The notes: generated from the letters alone by a model not told the origin. A stretch of 15,971 nucleotides of DNA from Streptosporangiaceae bacterium (GCA_030043395.1 JASHXW010000356.1:1-15971), one strand, 5' to 3'. Positions 1 to 6,731 are shown, numbered from the stretch's first letter. Translations and numbers: made by a program.

Positions 1-518
1 CCGCCCTCGGCCTGGACGGCTTCTGCCAGAGCAGGGACCTCGCCCGCCGTCGCGCCACCACGGGTCGCGTGGCCGCCGGCTGGCGCGTCGCCAGGTCGCG
101 GATCGAGGTTGACCTGGATCAGGCAGGTGATCGTCGCGCCAGCCTCCCTGGCCCGCGTTCCCAGCGCCCGGATCAGCCGCATCCGGTCGACCGAATGGAC
201 GAAGTCGGCGTAACGGACCACGCTCGCGCACTTGTTCACTTGCAGCTGGCCGACGAAGTGCCACCGCAGCGGCGGTCGCAGGTCCGCGCACTGCGCAGCC
301 TTCGGCGCGGCCTCCTGGTCGCGGTTCTCCCCGACGTCGATGATGCCCAGGTCCGCGAGCAGCCGGACATCGGACGCCGGGAATGTCTTGGTGATCGCGA
401 TCAGGCTGACGTCGCCGGGCGACCGATCAGCCGCTTCGCAGGCCGCGGCGATCCTTGCCCGCAACGCGCTGAGGTTCTCCGCAAGCTCGGACAGCCTGCC
501 TTGCTCGGCGCTCCTCAC
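1..518 (-). CDS. yggS: YggS/YlmE family PLP-binding protein, 3' end outside the window
   Basis: A pyridoxal-5'-phosphate carrier of the YggS/PROSC family, a single-domain alanine-racemase-like barrel that helps keep free PLP and amino acid pools balanced; no catalytic activity is firmly established for the family. About 172 codons are visible of the usual 230 to 250. The reading shows the N-terminal helix (ELAENLSALRARIAAAC), then LIAITKTFPASD with the PLP-binding lysine, GENRDQEAAPK, WHFVGQLQVNK and HSVDR, all family hallmarks. The frame is open back to the pgeF stop. GTG at 518 gives the family's normal N-terminus, with GGTGAGG just upstream but only 2 bases away. In-frame ATGs at 572, 623 and 638 would add 18 to 40 residues encoded by a direct repeat. 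In other actinobacteria this gene sits between pgeF and sepF, which is expected to follow beyond base 1. Function is confident, start is not. Confidence 0.9.
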   Translation of the reverse strand, partial: MRSAEQGRLSELAENLSALRARIAAACEAADRSPGDVSLIAITKTFPASDVRLLADLGIIDVGENRDQEAAPKAAQCADLRPPLRWHFVGQLQVNKCASVVRYADFVHSVDRMRLIRALGTRAREAGATITCLIQVNLDPRPGDAPAGGHATRGGATAGEVPALAEAVQAEG

Positions 519-695
519 AGCCTCACCACGTCGGACGCCTGCACCCGCCAGGGAGGTGCGGGCGTCCGCCATCCCGCAGGGGCACGGCGCCGCGCCCGCC
601 AGGGAGGTGCGGGCGTCCGCCATCCCGAAGCGGTGCATGGCTGGACGCGGTTGCGAGTGCGGTGAGCCGGCCTTCTCGCGAGCCGGGCCGGGCCG
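519..695 (-). other. Spacer between pgeF and yggS with a direct repeat
   Basis: This 177-base spacer is open in the yggS frame from the pgeF stop onward, so part of it may be translated. Just after pgeF, CCGGCC (667-672) and GGCCGG (686-691) could form a 6-bp hairpin around a 13-base loop, but no T-run follows, so terminator function is weak. The rest is dominated by the two 33-base repeat copies described separately. No strong Shine-Dalgarno is placed well for any of the candidate yggS starts. Confidence 0.6.
544..627. repeat. 33-base direct repeat, two copies, 51-base period
   Basis: Copies at 544-576 and 595-627 are identical over 33 bases and are separated by 18 unrelated bases. The period of 51 is a multiple of three. 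On the minus strand each copy reads as ATG followed by codons for ADARTSLAG, in frame with yggS. Each copy also has CCCGC and GCGGG arms around a 9-base loop that reads ACCTCCCTG on the minus strand, resembling the anti-Shine-Dalgarno end of 16S rRNA. Identity stops sharply at both ends. Confidence 0.9.
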
Positions 696-1454
696 TCACG
701 GCGCGAGCCAGGCGAGCCCGGCGAACCGGCCGGTCTCGCCGTCCCGCCGGTAGGAGAACAGCTCCTCGCTCTCCGCGGTGCACCGCCGGTCATCGCTGAC
801 CTGGCCGACTCCGAGTGCGGCGAGCTGCGCGCGAAGCCCGGCCCGCAGGTCAATGCCCGGCGTGCCCTTCCTTGTCACGCACGCGGATTCCGGCACCGCG
901 GCGGCCACCTCGTCGCGCATCGCGGCTGGCACCTCGTAGCACATCCCGCAGATCGACGGCCCGATCACGGCGTGCATCCGCGCGGGCTCCGCCCCGGCCC
1001 TGGCCATGGCCCGCACCAGCGCCGGCACCACCCCGGCCGCCATGCCCGGCCGTCCGGCATGCGCAGCGCCCACCAGCCGGGCGCCCGGGTCGGCGACCAG
1101 CACCGGAGCGCAGTCAGCGGCGAGCGCGCCGACCGCCACCGCTGGCGAGTCGGTGAAGGAAGCATCGGCCTGGGGACTGTGTGGCGCCGACTGGCCGGCC
1201 TCGTCACCGACTGCCGTGCTTTGGCTAACGAAGACCACTTCCGAGCCGTGTACCTGGCGCAGCCACGCCACCTTGGCCGGTCCAGGCCCGATCTCGTGCA
1301 GGAGGCGCTCGCGGTTGCTTGCCACGGCCGCAGGGTCGTCACCAACCCGGCTGCTGAGGTTCATCGTCGCGAACGGGCCGGCGCTGACGCCCCCATCACG
1401 GCCGGTGAAGTGAGCCAGCACCCCTTCGCACAGCAAGAACGGGGAACTGCTCAC
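696..1454 (-). CDS. pgeF: PgeF/YfiH peptidoglycan editing factor (laccase-domain family)
   Basis: A 252-residue protein of the DUF152/YfiH family. In E. coli, PgeF removes wrongly made UDP-MurNAc-L-Ser so that L-Ser is not built into the stem peptide in place of L-Ala; related proteins have been reported to act on purine nucleosides. Visible motifs are FTGRDGGVS near residue 16, VGDDP at 37, LRQVHG with His69, ADCAP with Cys115, AHAG with His132, [12 protein letters not shown] at 165 and ELFSYRRDG...TGRFA near the end. His69, Cys115 and His132 match the metal-binding triad. HAGRPG replaces the more common HAGWRG. The start is a GTG overlapping the ftsZ stop by 4 bases (GTGA), so it is probably translationally coupled to ftsZ. 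Following ftsZ directly fits a cell wall quality-control role. Confidence 0.93.
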   Translation of the reverse strand: MSSSPFLLCEGVLAHFTGRDGGVSAGPFATMNLSSRVGDDPAAVASNRERLLHEIGPGPAKVAWLRQVHGSEVVFVSQSTAVGDEAGQSAPHSPQADASFTDSPAVAVGALAADCAPVLVADPGARLVGAAHAGRPGMAAGVVPALVRAMARAGAEPARMHAVIGPSICGMCYEVPAAMRDEVAAAVPESACVTRKGTPGIDLRAGLRAQLAALGVGQVSDDRRCTAESEELFSYRRDGETGRFAGLAWLAP

Positions 1455-2797
1455 TTCAGGAAGTCGGGCACGTCGAGCTCGTCGTCTTCCTCGAACACCA
1501 CCGACTTGCGGCGGGTGGCGGGGCCGTCGCCGCGAGCTGGCACGACTGCGTCCCTGCCTGCCACGCCCTGGCCGGGCGCCTGCTGACCATCGGCGGGCCT
1601 GGGCGGCGGAACGGAGTCCGCGCCGGCCGCCACCGCCGTGACCGGCTCACTAGCTGCCGAGCCGCCCTGACCAGCAGCACCAGCTGCCGACGCGGCGGAG
1701 CCGGCGCCGTCAGCGGCACTGGAACCAGCATGCTGGGCGGGATCCTTCAGGGCGGGCAGGCTAACCGGCCGCCACGGCGCGCCGAACGCATCCGAGCCCT
1801 GCGTGGGCTGGAAGGCGGATCCGGCTCGGGCTGGCCTGGCGCGGCCGACCTGGCCCTCGTCGAAGCCCGCGGCGATGACCGTGACCCGCACCTCGTCGCC
1901 GAGTGCGTCGTCGATGACCGCGCCGAAGATGATGTTCGCGTCGGGAGCAGCTGAGTTGGCGACGAGCTGAGCGGCCTCGTTGATCTCGAACAGGCCGAGG
2001 TCCGAGCCGCCCTGGATCGACAGCAGGACGCCGTGAGCGCCGTCGATGCTGGCCTCGAGCAGCGGGCTGGAGATGGCCATCTCGGCGGCGGCGACGGCGC
2101 GGTCGTCGCCGCGCGATGAGCCGATGCCCATGAGCGCCGAGCCGGCACCCGACATCACGGACTTGACGTCGGCGAAGTCCAGGTTGATCAGGCCAGGCGT
2201 GGTGATCAGGTCGGTGATGCCCTGCACGCCGGAGAGCAGCACCTGGTCGGCAGCCTTGAACGCATCGAGCACGCTGACATGCCGGTCGGAGATGGACAGC
2301 AGCCGGTCGTTGGGGATCACGATAAGGGTGTCGACCTCGCTGCGCAGCCGGTCGATGCCCGTGTCAGCCTGCGATGCGCGGCGCTTGCCCTCGAAGCCGA
2401 ACGGGCGGGTGACGACTCCGATCGTCAGCGCGCCAAGCGACCTGGCCACTTGCGCGACGACCGGTGCCCCGCCTGTCCCGGTGCCGCCGCCCTCACCAGC
2501 GGTGACGAACACCATGTCGGCACCCTTGAGTACTTCTTCGATCTCCTCGCGGTGGTCCTCGGCCGCCTTGTGGCCGACGTCGGGATTGGCGCCTGCGCCG
2601 AGCCCCCTGGTGAGCTCCCTGCCGACATCGAGCTTGACGTCGGCGTCGCTCATCAGCAGCGCCTGAGCGTCAGTATTGATCGCGATGAACTCGACGCCCT
2701 TGAGGCCCTCTTCGATCATTCTGTTGACCGCATTGACGCCACCGCCGCCAATGCCGACCACCTTGATGACCGCGAGATAGTTCTGCGGTGCTGCCAC
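1451..2797 (-). CDS. ftsZ: Cell division GTPase FtsZ
   Basis: Tubulin-like GTPase that polymerises into the Z-ring at the division site. It has 448 residues, long for the family. The GTPase domain spans about 10-315, with [13 protein letters not shown] at 15, AINTDAQAL at 39, the signature GGGTGTG at 103-109, and the T7 loop NLDFAD at 205-210 that completes the active site of the next subunit. A variable Ala/Gly/Pro-rich linker of about 120 residues (316-436) leads to an acidic C-terminal peptide, [13 protein letters not shown], which in this family binds partners such as SepF, FtsW or FtsA-like anchors. The start is GTG, chosen because GGGAAGG lies 7 bases upstream and the protein then begins with the actinobacterial [15 protein letters not shown] 377-base leader with its own promoter signals precedes it. 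It overlaps pgeF by 4 bases. Confidence 0.98.
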   Translation of the reverse strand: MAAPQNYLAVIKVVGIGGGGVNAVNRMIEEGLKGVEFIAINTDAQALLMSDADVKLDVGRELTRGLGAGANPDVGHKAAEDHREEIEEVLKGADMVFVTAGEGGGTGTGGAPVVAQVARSLGALTIGVVTRPFGFEGKRRASQADTGIDRLRSEVDTLIVIPNDRLLSISDRHVSVLDAFKAADQVLLSGVQGITDLITTPGLINLDFADVKSVMSGAGSALMGIGSSRGDDRAVAAAEMAISSPLLEASIDGAHGVLLSIQGGSDLGLFEINEAAQLVANSAAPDANIIFGAVIDDALGDEVRVTVIAAGFDEGQVGRARPARAGSAFQPTQGSDAFGAPWRPVSLPALKDPAQHAGSSAADGAGSAASAAGAAGQGGSAASEPVTAVAAGADSVPPPRPADGQQAPGQGVAGRDAVVPARGDGPATRRKSVVFEEDDELDVPDFLK

Positions 2798-2804
2798 GGA
2801 GGGA

Positions 2805-2811
2805 CCTTCCC
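2805..2811 (-). promoter_or_regulatory. Ribosome binding site of ftsZ
   Basis: GGGAAGG on the minus strand ends 7 bases before the GTG start. It is followed at once by TCCC (2801-2804), which could pair with GGGA (2808-2811) around a 3-base loop and partly mask it. It lies 7 bases after the predicted leader structure. Confidence 0.7.
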
Positions 2812-2818
2812 GTTCGTC

Positions 2819-2940
2819 TGCCTATCGCGGAACCAGCCGGCCGCATCGCCGGCCCGTCATCCTGCCGAAGCCGCCGTGCCAGCGCAGTGGCTGACCAGTA
2901 GGCTCCCCCGCATTGGCACGGCAGGTTCCGCGATCTGGCA
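2819..2940 (-). ncRNA. Predicted structured 5' leader of ftsZ (three-way junction)
   Basis: Nested inverted repeats are visible directly. The outer stem pairs ATCGCGGAACC (2824-2834, plus strand) with GGTTCCGCGAT (2924-2934), an 11-bp perfect match, and extends by TGCC/GGCA (2819-2822 and 2937-2940) across a small internal loop. Inside it, GCCGTGCCA (2873-2881) pairs perfectly with TGGCACGGC (2914-2922) and adds GCG/CGC (2882-2884, 2909-2911) past a 2-base bulge. A third stem pairs GCCGGC (2836-2841) with GCCGGC (2848-2853). Only single bases (2835 and 2923) separate the outer stem from the inner stems, so all three are compatible in one fold. I recognise no known riboswitch class. The structure is inferred by eye and no folding program was run. 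Confidence 0.6.
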
Positions 2941-2948
2941 TGTCTGTG

Positions 2949-3036
2949 CTGACTCTCAGGGTTGTCACTCTCAGAGTTGCCAATCTGTTGCCGCTCTCAG
3001 GTCTCACCCTCAGGTTGAGATTTAGAGTTATGTCAA
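2949..3036 (-). repeat. Duplicated unit with CAACYCTGAGRGT repeats upstream of ftsZ
   Basis: On the minus strand, unit 1 starts at 3036 with TTGACA, then ACTCT and CAACCTGAGGGTGA (3017-3004). Unit 2 starts at 2983 with TTGGCA, then CAACTCTGAGAGTGA (2979-2965) directly followed by CAACCCTGAGAGTCA (2964-2950), a tandem 15-base pair. A further CCTGAGAG lies at 3001-2994. ACTCT-G-AGAGT is a perfect odd palindrome, and TCTCAACC-TGA-GGGTGAGA around unit 1 is a dyad with one mismatch. This looks like a set of operator sites or a conserved promoter element. The TTGACA and TTGGCA boxes have no TAnnnT at a 16 to 19 base distance, so they are not clearly -35 boxes. Confidence 0.65.
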
Positions 3037-3053
3037 GCTGCTGACTGATAGGG

Positions 3054-3083
3054 ACAGTAGAGTTGCGCGGCATCGCTGGTCAA
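3054..3083 (-). promoter_or_regulatory. Candidate sigma-A-type promoter for ftsZ
   Basis: TTGACC (3083-3078) and TACTGT (3059-3054) are separated by 18 bases, a good fit to the actinobacterial housekeeping pattern TTGACN-N16-18-TAnnnT. Transcription would start near 3047 and give an ftsZ leader of about 250 bases that includes the repeats and the folded block. More promoters closer to ftsZ are possible. Confidence 0.45.
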
Positions 3084-3088
3084 CTAAC

Positions 3089-3111
3089 CTCGCCGTGACC
3101 GGCACGGCGAG
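3089..3111 (-). terminator. Hairpin after ftsQ, possible terminator
   Basis: CTCGCCGTG and CACGGCGAG form a perfect 9-bp stem with a 5-base loop, 64 bases after the ftsQ stop. The following bases are GTTAGTTG, a poor T-tract, but actinobacterial terminators often lack a clean one. It sits just upstream of the candidate ftsZ promoter, so it could separate the two transcripts or only stabilise the ftsQ 3' end. Confidence 0.45.
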
Positions 3112-3174
3112 TCGCAGCCGGCTGTCCATCCATCACCCTCTGTGCCTTCTGCCCCGCAGCGAGCACCCCTGAAG

Positions 3175-3903
3175 TCATCGGCTCGAGGGTGCCGCTGCGC
3201 CGGTCACCGCAGTGGCCGGATCGCTCACGTCGTAATACTTGGCGCTGGTTCGCAGCAAGATCGCCATCTCCTGCGCCTTGCGCGCATCCCGGCTCGCGCT
3301 TCCCCACACCACGGTCACTCCGCCGCGCAAGTACAAGGTGACGTCCTGCGGGCCGGGCGCCCGGACGGCCGTTACCTTGCGGCGCAGCCAGCCCGGCAGG
3401 TCCCGCACGACCGTCCCCGCGGCCAGTACCGACTTGCTGCCCCGCAGCCTGCTCGCCGGCAGGCCAGGCGACCTGAGCACGACGAGGCTGGCCGGCGGGC
3501 TCTTGGCGGTCCCCAAGATAACGCCGTAGGGGTCCATCAGGTCATAGCCGCCGGGTGCCGCCACCGCGAACACGGCCGTGCGGGGCTTGGTCCAGATCAC
3601 GACCGAGTCAGGCCAGGACCGGGACACCCGAGCGACCTGGACCTGCGTTATCCGCTCAACCCGGCGGGCTACCGCGCTGGTGTCGACGCGAATCAGCGGG
3701 GTGCCCAGCTTGATCCCGGCGGCCGCCAGCACCTCGCGCCTGGAAATGTGGCCGGGGCCGGTCGTCTGGATCGAGCGCACGACCAGCAGCGTGGATCCGA
3801 GCAGCGCCCAGGTCACGCCCCCGGCCAGGGCGACCACCGCAACGCCGAAGAACACGGCCTTCCAGCGGTCGCGCTTGCGCCGGCGCGGCGGCCTGGCGGT
3901 CAT
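3175..3903 (-). CDS. ftsQ: Cell division protein FtsQ (DivIB family)
   Basis: A bitopic inner-membrane protein that connects FtsB and FtsL with the FtsW-FtsI synthase at the septum. It has 242 residues: a basic cytoplasmic N-terminus (RPPRRRKRDR), one membrane helix at about 15-37, an FtsQ-type POTRA domain at about 41-108 (VVRSIQTTGPGHISRREVLAAAGIKLGTPLIRVD), and a beta domain to about 215 with the family pattern RSWPDSVVIWTKPRTAVF and YDLMDPYGVIL. It lacks the long cytoplasmic tail of mycobacterial FtsQ. The ATG overlaps the murC stop by one base (TGATG), so it is likely coupled to murC. A 377-base gap follows. Confidence 0.92.
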   Translation of the reverse strand: MTARPPRRRKRDRWKAVFFGVAVVALAGGVTWALLGSTLLVVRSIQTTGPGHISRREVLAAAGIKLGTPLIRVDTSAVARRVERITQVQVARVSRSWPDSVVIWTKPRTAVFAVAAPGGYDLMDPYGVILGTAKSPPASLVVLRSPGLPASRLRGSKSVLAAGTVVRDLPGWLRRKVTAVRAPGPQDVTLYLRGGVTVVWGSASRDARKAQEMAILLRTSAKYYDVSDPATAVTGAAAPSSR

Positions 3904-5363
3904 CAGCCGGCACCAGCCCTGCCATGCAGGGCGGCGAGAATGAGCGGTCCGAGCGCGGTCACGTCGCCGGCGCCCATGGTCAGCACTACGTCACCAGGCT
4001 TGGCGATGTCGGCGACGCCGGCCGGCACGCGAGCGCGCTCAGGGCAGAACACGGCGCGCCCGCCGGGCACGGCCTGCGAGACCAGGGCTCCGGTCACACC
4101 GGGCTCGGGATCCTCGCGCGCTGCGTAGACGTCGAGCACCAGCACCTCGTCCGCGCCAGCCAGCGCGGCCCCGAACTGGCTGGCGAAGATCCTGGTGCGG
4201 CTGAACAAGTGCGGCTGGAAGATCGCGATCACCCGGCCCCCGGCGGCGATGTCCCTCGCGGCCCGCAGGTCAGCGGCCAGCTCCGTCGGGTGGTGCGCGT
4301 AGCTGTCGAGCACCCGGACGCCGTCGGCTTCGCCCTTGAGCTCCATCCGCCGCCGCGCGCCCCGGTAGGCGGCCAGGCCGGCCGCCACCTGGCCAGCTGG
4401 GTAGCCGAGCTCGGTCGCGAGCGCGTAGGCGGCCGCGGCGTTCAGGGCGTTGTGCCTGCCTGGCACCTCGATCCGCAGCCGGACGGCGTCGCCGGCCTGA
4501 GCGCCTGGTGGCCGGGCCGCGGCCCGCGGCCCGGCCACCAGGTCGAACTCGGTGGCCATCCCCGCCGAGGTCACGCCGGCCAGCCGGTAGTCCGCGGTAG
4601 CGGCATCCCCGTAACTGACGACCCGCAGCCCGGGCGCGACGTTCGGCAGCGCAGCGGACAACACATGCTGAGCGCCAGCGTCGTCGGCGGAGACGACCAG
4701 CAGGCCACCAGGCCTGATCTTGCCGATGAAGGAGGCGAAGGCCTCCTCGATCCGCTCCAGGCTGCCGTAGTTGTCCAGGTGATCTGCTTCCACGCTGGTG
4801 AGCACGGCGGCGTCGGGTGACAGCATCAGGAACGAGCCGTCGCTCTCGTCGGCCTCGGCCACGAAGGCCTGGCCGGATCCGTCAGCCGCGCCGAGGCCCG
4901 TCTCGGCGAGAATCCCGCCGATGACATAGGACGGATCGGCACCGCACGCCCGCAGCGCGGTCGTGATCATCGACGTCGTGGTGGTCTTGCCATGAGTTCC
5001 GGCTATGGCGATGCCCTGCCTGCCTGTCATCACGCTGGCCAGAGCCGCTGCGCGGTGCAGCACGCGCATCCCGCTCTCGCGCGCCCGCACCAGCTCGGGG
5101 TTGTCGGCCCGTATCGCCGTGGAGACAACGAGGGTGTCAGCGCCGGCTAGGTGCTCGGGCGAGTGACCGACGCAGACCTGCGCGCCCAGCTCGGCAAGCT
5201 CGTCGAGCTGGGCCGAGGACGCCGAGTCGCAACCCGAGACCGGCACTCCCCTGGCCAGCATGATCCGCGCGATGCCCGACATGCCGGCACCGCCGATCGC
5301 CGCGAAGTGCACCCGGCCGAGCTCCCGGAGCGGCACCGGCTCGACCGGCGTCACCAGGCCCAT
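3903..5363 (-). CDS. murC: UDP-N-acetylmuramate--L-alanine ligase MurC
   Basis: ATP-dependent cytoplasmic ligase that adds L-Ala to UDP-MurNAc, the first amino acid step of the stem peptide. At 486 residues it has normal family length. Motifs are GGAGMSG at 24-30 in the UDP-binding domain, the ATP loop GTHGKTTTT at 122-130, EADESDGSF, EADHLDNYG, GRHNALNAAAA, and the MurC-specific DSYAHHPTE with IFQPHLFSRT. The start is ATG with a textbook AGGAGG 8 bases upstream. An 84-base gap from murG precedes it and its stop overlaps the ftsQ start. Having murC inside this cluster matches mycobacteria; in Streptomyces coelicolor murC lies elsewhere, as far as I recall. Confidence 0.97.
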   Translation of the reverse strand: MGLVTPVEPVPLRELGRVHFAAIGGAGMSGIARIMLARGVPVSGCDSASSAQLDELAELGAQVCVGHSPEHLAGADTLVVSTAIRADNPELVRARESGMRVLHRAAALASVMTGRQGIAIAGTHGKTTTTSMITTALRACGADPSYVIGGILAETGLGAADGSGQAFVAEADESDGSFLMLSPDAAVLTSVEADHLDNYGSLERIEEAFASFIGKIRPGGLLVVSADDAGAQHVLSAALPNVAPGLRVVSYGDAATADYRLAGVTSAGMATEFDLVAGPRAAARPPGAQAGDAVRLRIEVPGRHNALNAAAAYALATELGYPAGQVAAGLAAYRGARRRMELKGEADGVRVLDSYAHHPTELAADLRAARDIAAGGRVIAIFQPHLFSRTRIFASQFGAALAGADEVLVLDVYAAREDPEPGVTGALVSQAVPGGRAVFCPERARVPAGVADIAKPGDVVLTMGAGDVTALGPLILAALHGRAGAG

Positions 5364-5447
5364 CGTCGTATCCTCCTGTCGTCCGAGCCAGTCCGGTGTC
5401 CGTCTCGCATCGGGTCAATCGTTCGTCTTCGCTGGTCGATAGTGCAC
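5364..5447 (-). other. murG-murC gap with strong murC ribosome binding site
   Basis: This 84-base spacer interrupts an otherwise gapless run. AGGAGG at 5377-5372 (minus strand) is 8 bases before the murC ATG, so murC does not depend on coupling. A TTGACC box is present in the upstream half, but no TAnnnT lies at a suitable distance, so an internal promoter is not supported. Confidence 0.6.
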
Positions 5448-6728
5448 TTACCGGCCGCGATGGCTGCCGCGATGCTTGCCGGCCGGACCTGGCGGCCCTG
5501 TCCGCGCGGCAGGATCCTGCGGCGGCGGGCCTCCCCGTCCCTGGTAGGCCGGCCCGTCGGGGGCCTGGCCCGCATAACCGGGCCGCCCGCCGGGTTCTTC
5601 GCGGCCACCGGACCTGCGAGGAACGGCAGGTGCGCCCTGGGCTGGCGCTGCGTCGGCCACGGCAAGCACCTGGCGGGCGAGCGCCACGTCGGCATCCCTG
5701 GCGCCGATGCCCGCCGCCGACCTGGACATCGCGGCGACGAGCTCGGGGTCGAGCAGGACGCCGAGCAGGACGTTGCGTATCCATTCAGGGCTGAGTGCCG
5801 CGTCGTCCACGATCAGCCCGCCGCCAGCCCGCTCCACTGGCAGAGCGTTCAGCCGCTGCTCGCCGTTTCCGTGCGGCAGCGGCACGTAAGCGGCGGGCAG
5901 GCCCACCGCGGTCAGCTCCGCGCACGTCATCGCCCCGGCCCGGCATAGGGCGAAGTCCGCCGCTGCGTACGCCAGGTCCATCCGGTCCAGGTACTCGAGC
6001 ATGACGTACGGCACGGCTCCGCGGGGCGCGGCATCGGACTGGCCCGTTCGCGGCCCGACGATGTGCAGCACCTGGACGCCGACGGACATGATCGCGTCGG
6101 CAGCGCCGAGGACAGCCCGGTTCAGCGACGCCGCGCCCTGCGACCCCCGGGTGACGAGCAGCACGGGCAGATCGGGCCGCAGGCCAAAGTGCGAGCGCGC
6201 CTTGTCAGTCATGGCGAGCCGGTCAAGCCCTGAAATCTCGCGCCGGATGGGGATGCCGATCCTGGTCGCATGTGGCAGCGACGTTCCTGCCTGGCCGGTG
6301 AAGACATGCGTGGTCAGCCGCGCCCCGATCCGGTTGGCCAGCCCTGGCCTGGAGTTCGCCTCGTGCACCACGATCGGCACGTGCCGCCGTCTCGCCGCCA
6401 GGTAGCCGGGCGTCGCGACATAGCCGCCGAAGCCGACCAGCACGGTTGCCTCCGCGCGGTCGAGCACTTCGACCGCAGCCTGGACTGCCCCGAACATCCG
6501 GCCGGGCAGTGACAGCAGCGCCGGCGTAGGCGATCGCGGCAGCGGGACGGCCGGTATCAGGTCGAGCGCGTAGCCGCGGGCGGGGATGACCTTCGTCTCC
6601 AAGCCGCGCTCGGTGCCCAGGCAGGTAATCCGCACCTCAGGATCGGCCCTGCGCAGGGCATCGGCGAGCGCCATGGCCGGCTCGATGTGGCCGCCGGTCC
6701 CGCCGCCGGCGATCACCACACTCCGCAT
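5448..6728 (-). CDS. murG: MurG, GlcNAc transferase making lipid II
   Basis: Peripheral membrane GT-B glycosyltransferase that moves GlcNAc from UDP-GlcNAc onto lipid I to give lipid II. Motifs are the N-terminal glycine loop GGGTGGHIEPA at 8-18, VGFGGYVATPGYL at 98-110, HEANSRPGLANRI at 122-134, RAGAMTCAELTAVGLPAAYVPLP at 263-285 and NGEQRLNA at 288-295. The second glycine loop reads TRGSQGA at 193-199 where GGSQGA is usual, an Arg for a conserved Gly. With 426 residues it is about 60 longer than usual, owing to a Pro/Gly/Arg-rich tail from about 361 to the end. ATG start with GAGGTG 6 bases upstream, inside the end of ftsW, and a 3-base gap from ftsW. Confidence 0.96.
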   Translation of the reverse strand: MRSVVIAGGGTGGHIEPAMALADALRRADPEVRITCLGTERGLETKVIPARGYALDLIPAVPLPRSPTPALLSLPGRMFGAVQAAVEVLDRAEATVLVGFGGYVATPGYLAARRRHVPIVVHEANSRPGLANRIGARLTTHVFTGQAGTSLPHATRIGIPIRREISGLDRLAMTDKARSHFGLRPDLPVLLVTRGSQGAASLNRAVLGAADAIMSVGVQVLHIVGPRTGQSDAAPRGAVPYVMLEYLDRMDLAYAAADFALCRAGAMTCAELTAVGLPAAYVPLPHGNGEQRLNALPVERAGGGLIVDDAALSPEWIRNVLLGVLLDPELVAAMSRSAAGIGARDADVALARQVLAVADAAPAQGAPAVPRRSGGREEPGGRPGYAGQAPDGPAYQGRGGPPPQDPAARTGPPGPAGKHRGSHRGR

Positions 6729-6731
6729 GTG

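Larger units (their letters stand above)
2798..3174 (-). other. ftsQ-ftsZ intergenic region, ftsZ regulatory leader
   Basis: The only long non-coding stretch in the window. In transcription order it contains a 9-bp hairpin (3089-3111), a sigma-A-like promoter (3083-3054), two related 35-base units with CTGAGRG repeats (3036-3002 and 2983-2949), a block able to fold into a three-way junction RNA (2940-2819), and the ftsZ ribosome binding site. An 83-codon open frame at 2822-3073 has no family features and is probably chance. Some AT-richer stretches, for example 3010-3060, stand out from the GC-rich genes around them, as expected for promoter DNA. Confidence 0.8.

Noticed and set aside
544..627. 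CRISPR array
   Set aside because: Only two copies with an 18-base spacer, in frame with a gene, and no cas genes nearby.
69..665. 198-codon plus-strand open frame over yggS
   Set aside because: It is antisense to a clear YggS reading with family motifs and contains the direct repeats; its Arg-rich product has no recognisable features, as expected of GC-rich shadow frames.
667..691. Rho-independent terminator after pgeF
   Set aside because: The 6-bp stem has a large loop and no T-run, and yggS follows closely in the same orientation, so it is noted only as a possible hairpin.
3031..3036. TTGACA as a -35 box
   Set aside because: No TAnnnT lies 16 to 19 bases downstream; that place is taken by CTGAGG. 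I treat it as part of the repeated element.
2822..3073. 83-codon minus-strand open frame in the ftsQ-ftsZ gap
   Set aside because: It runs through the repeats and the predicted stems, has no convincing ribosome binding site and shows no family motif. A short leader peptide cannot be excluded but is not supported.
3142..4128. 328-codon plus-strand open frame opposite ftsQ and murC
   Set aside because: Long antisense frames are common at this GC content; the opposite strand encodes full-length FtsQ and the end of MurC with all motifs.
5405..5430. Internal promoter in the murG-murC gap starting at a TTGACC box
   Set aside because: No acceptable -10 sequence at the right distance; the gap is explained by the murC ribosome binding site.
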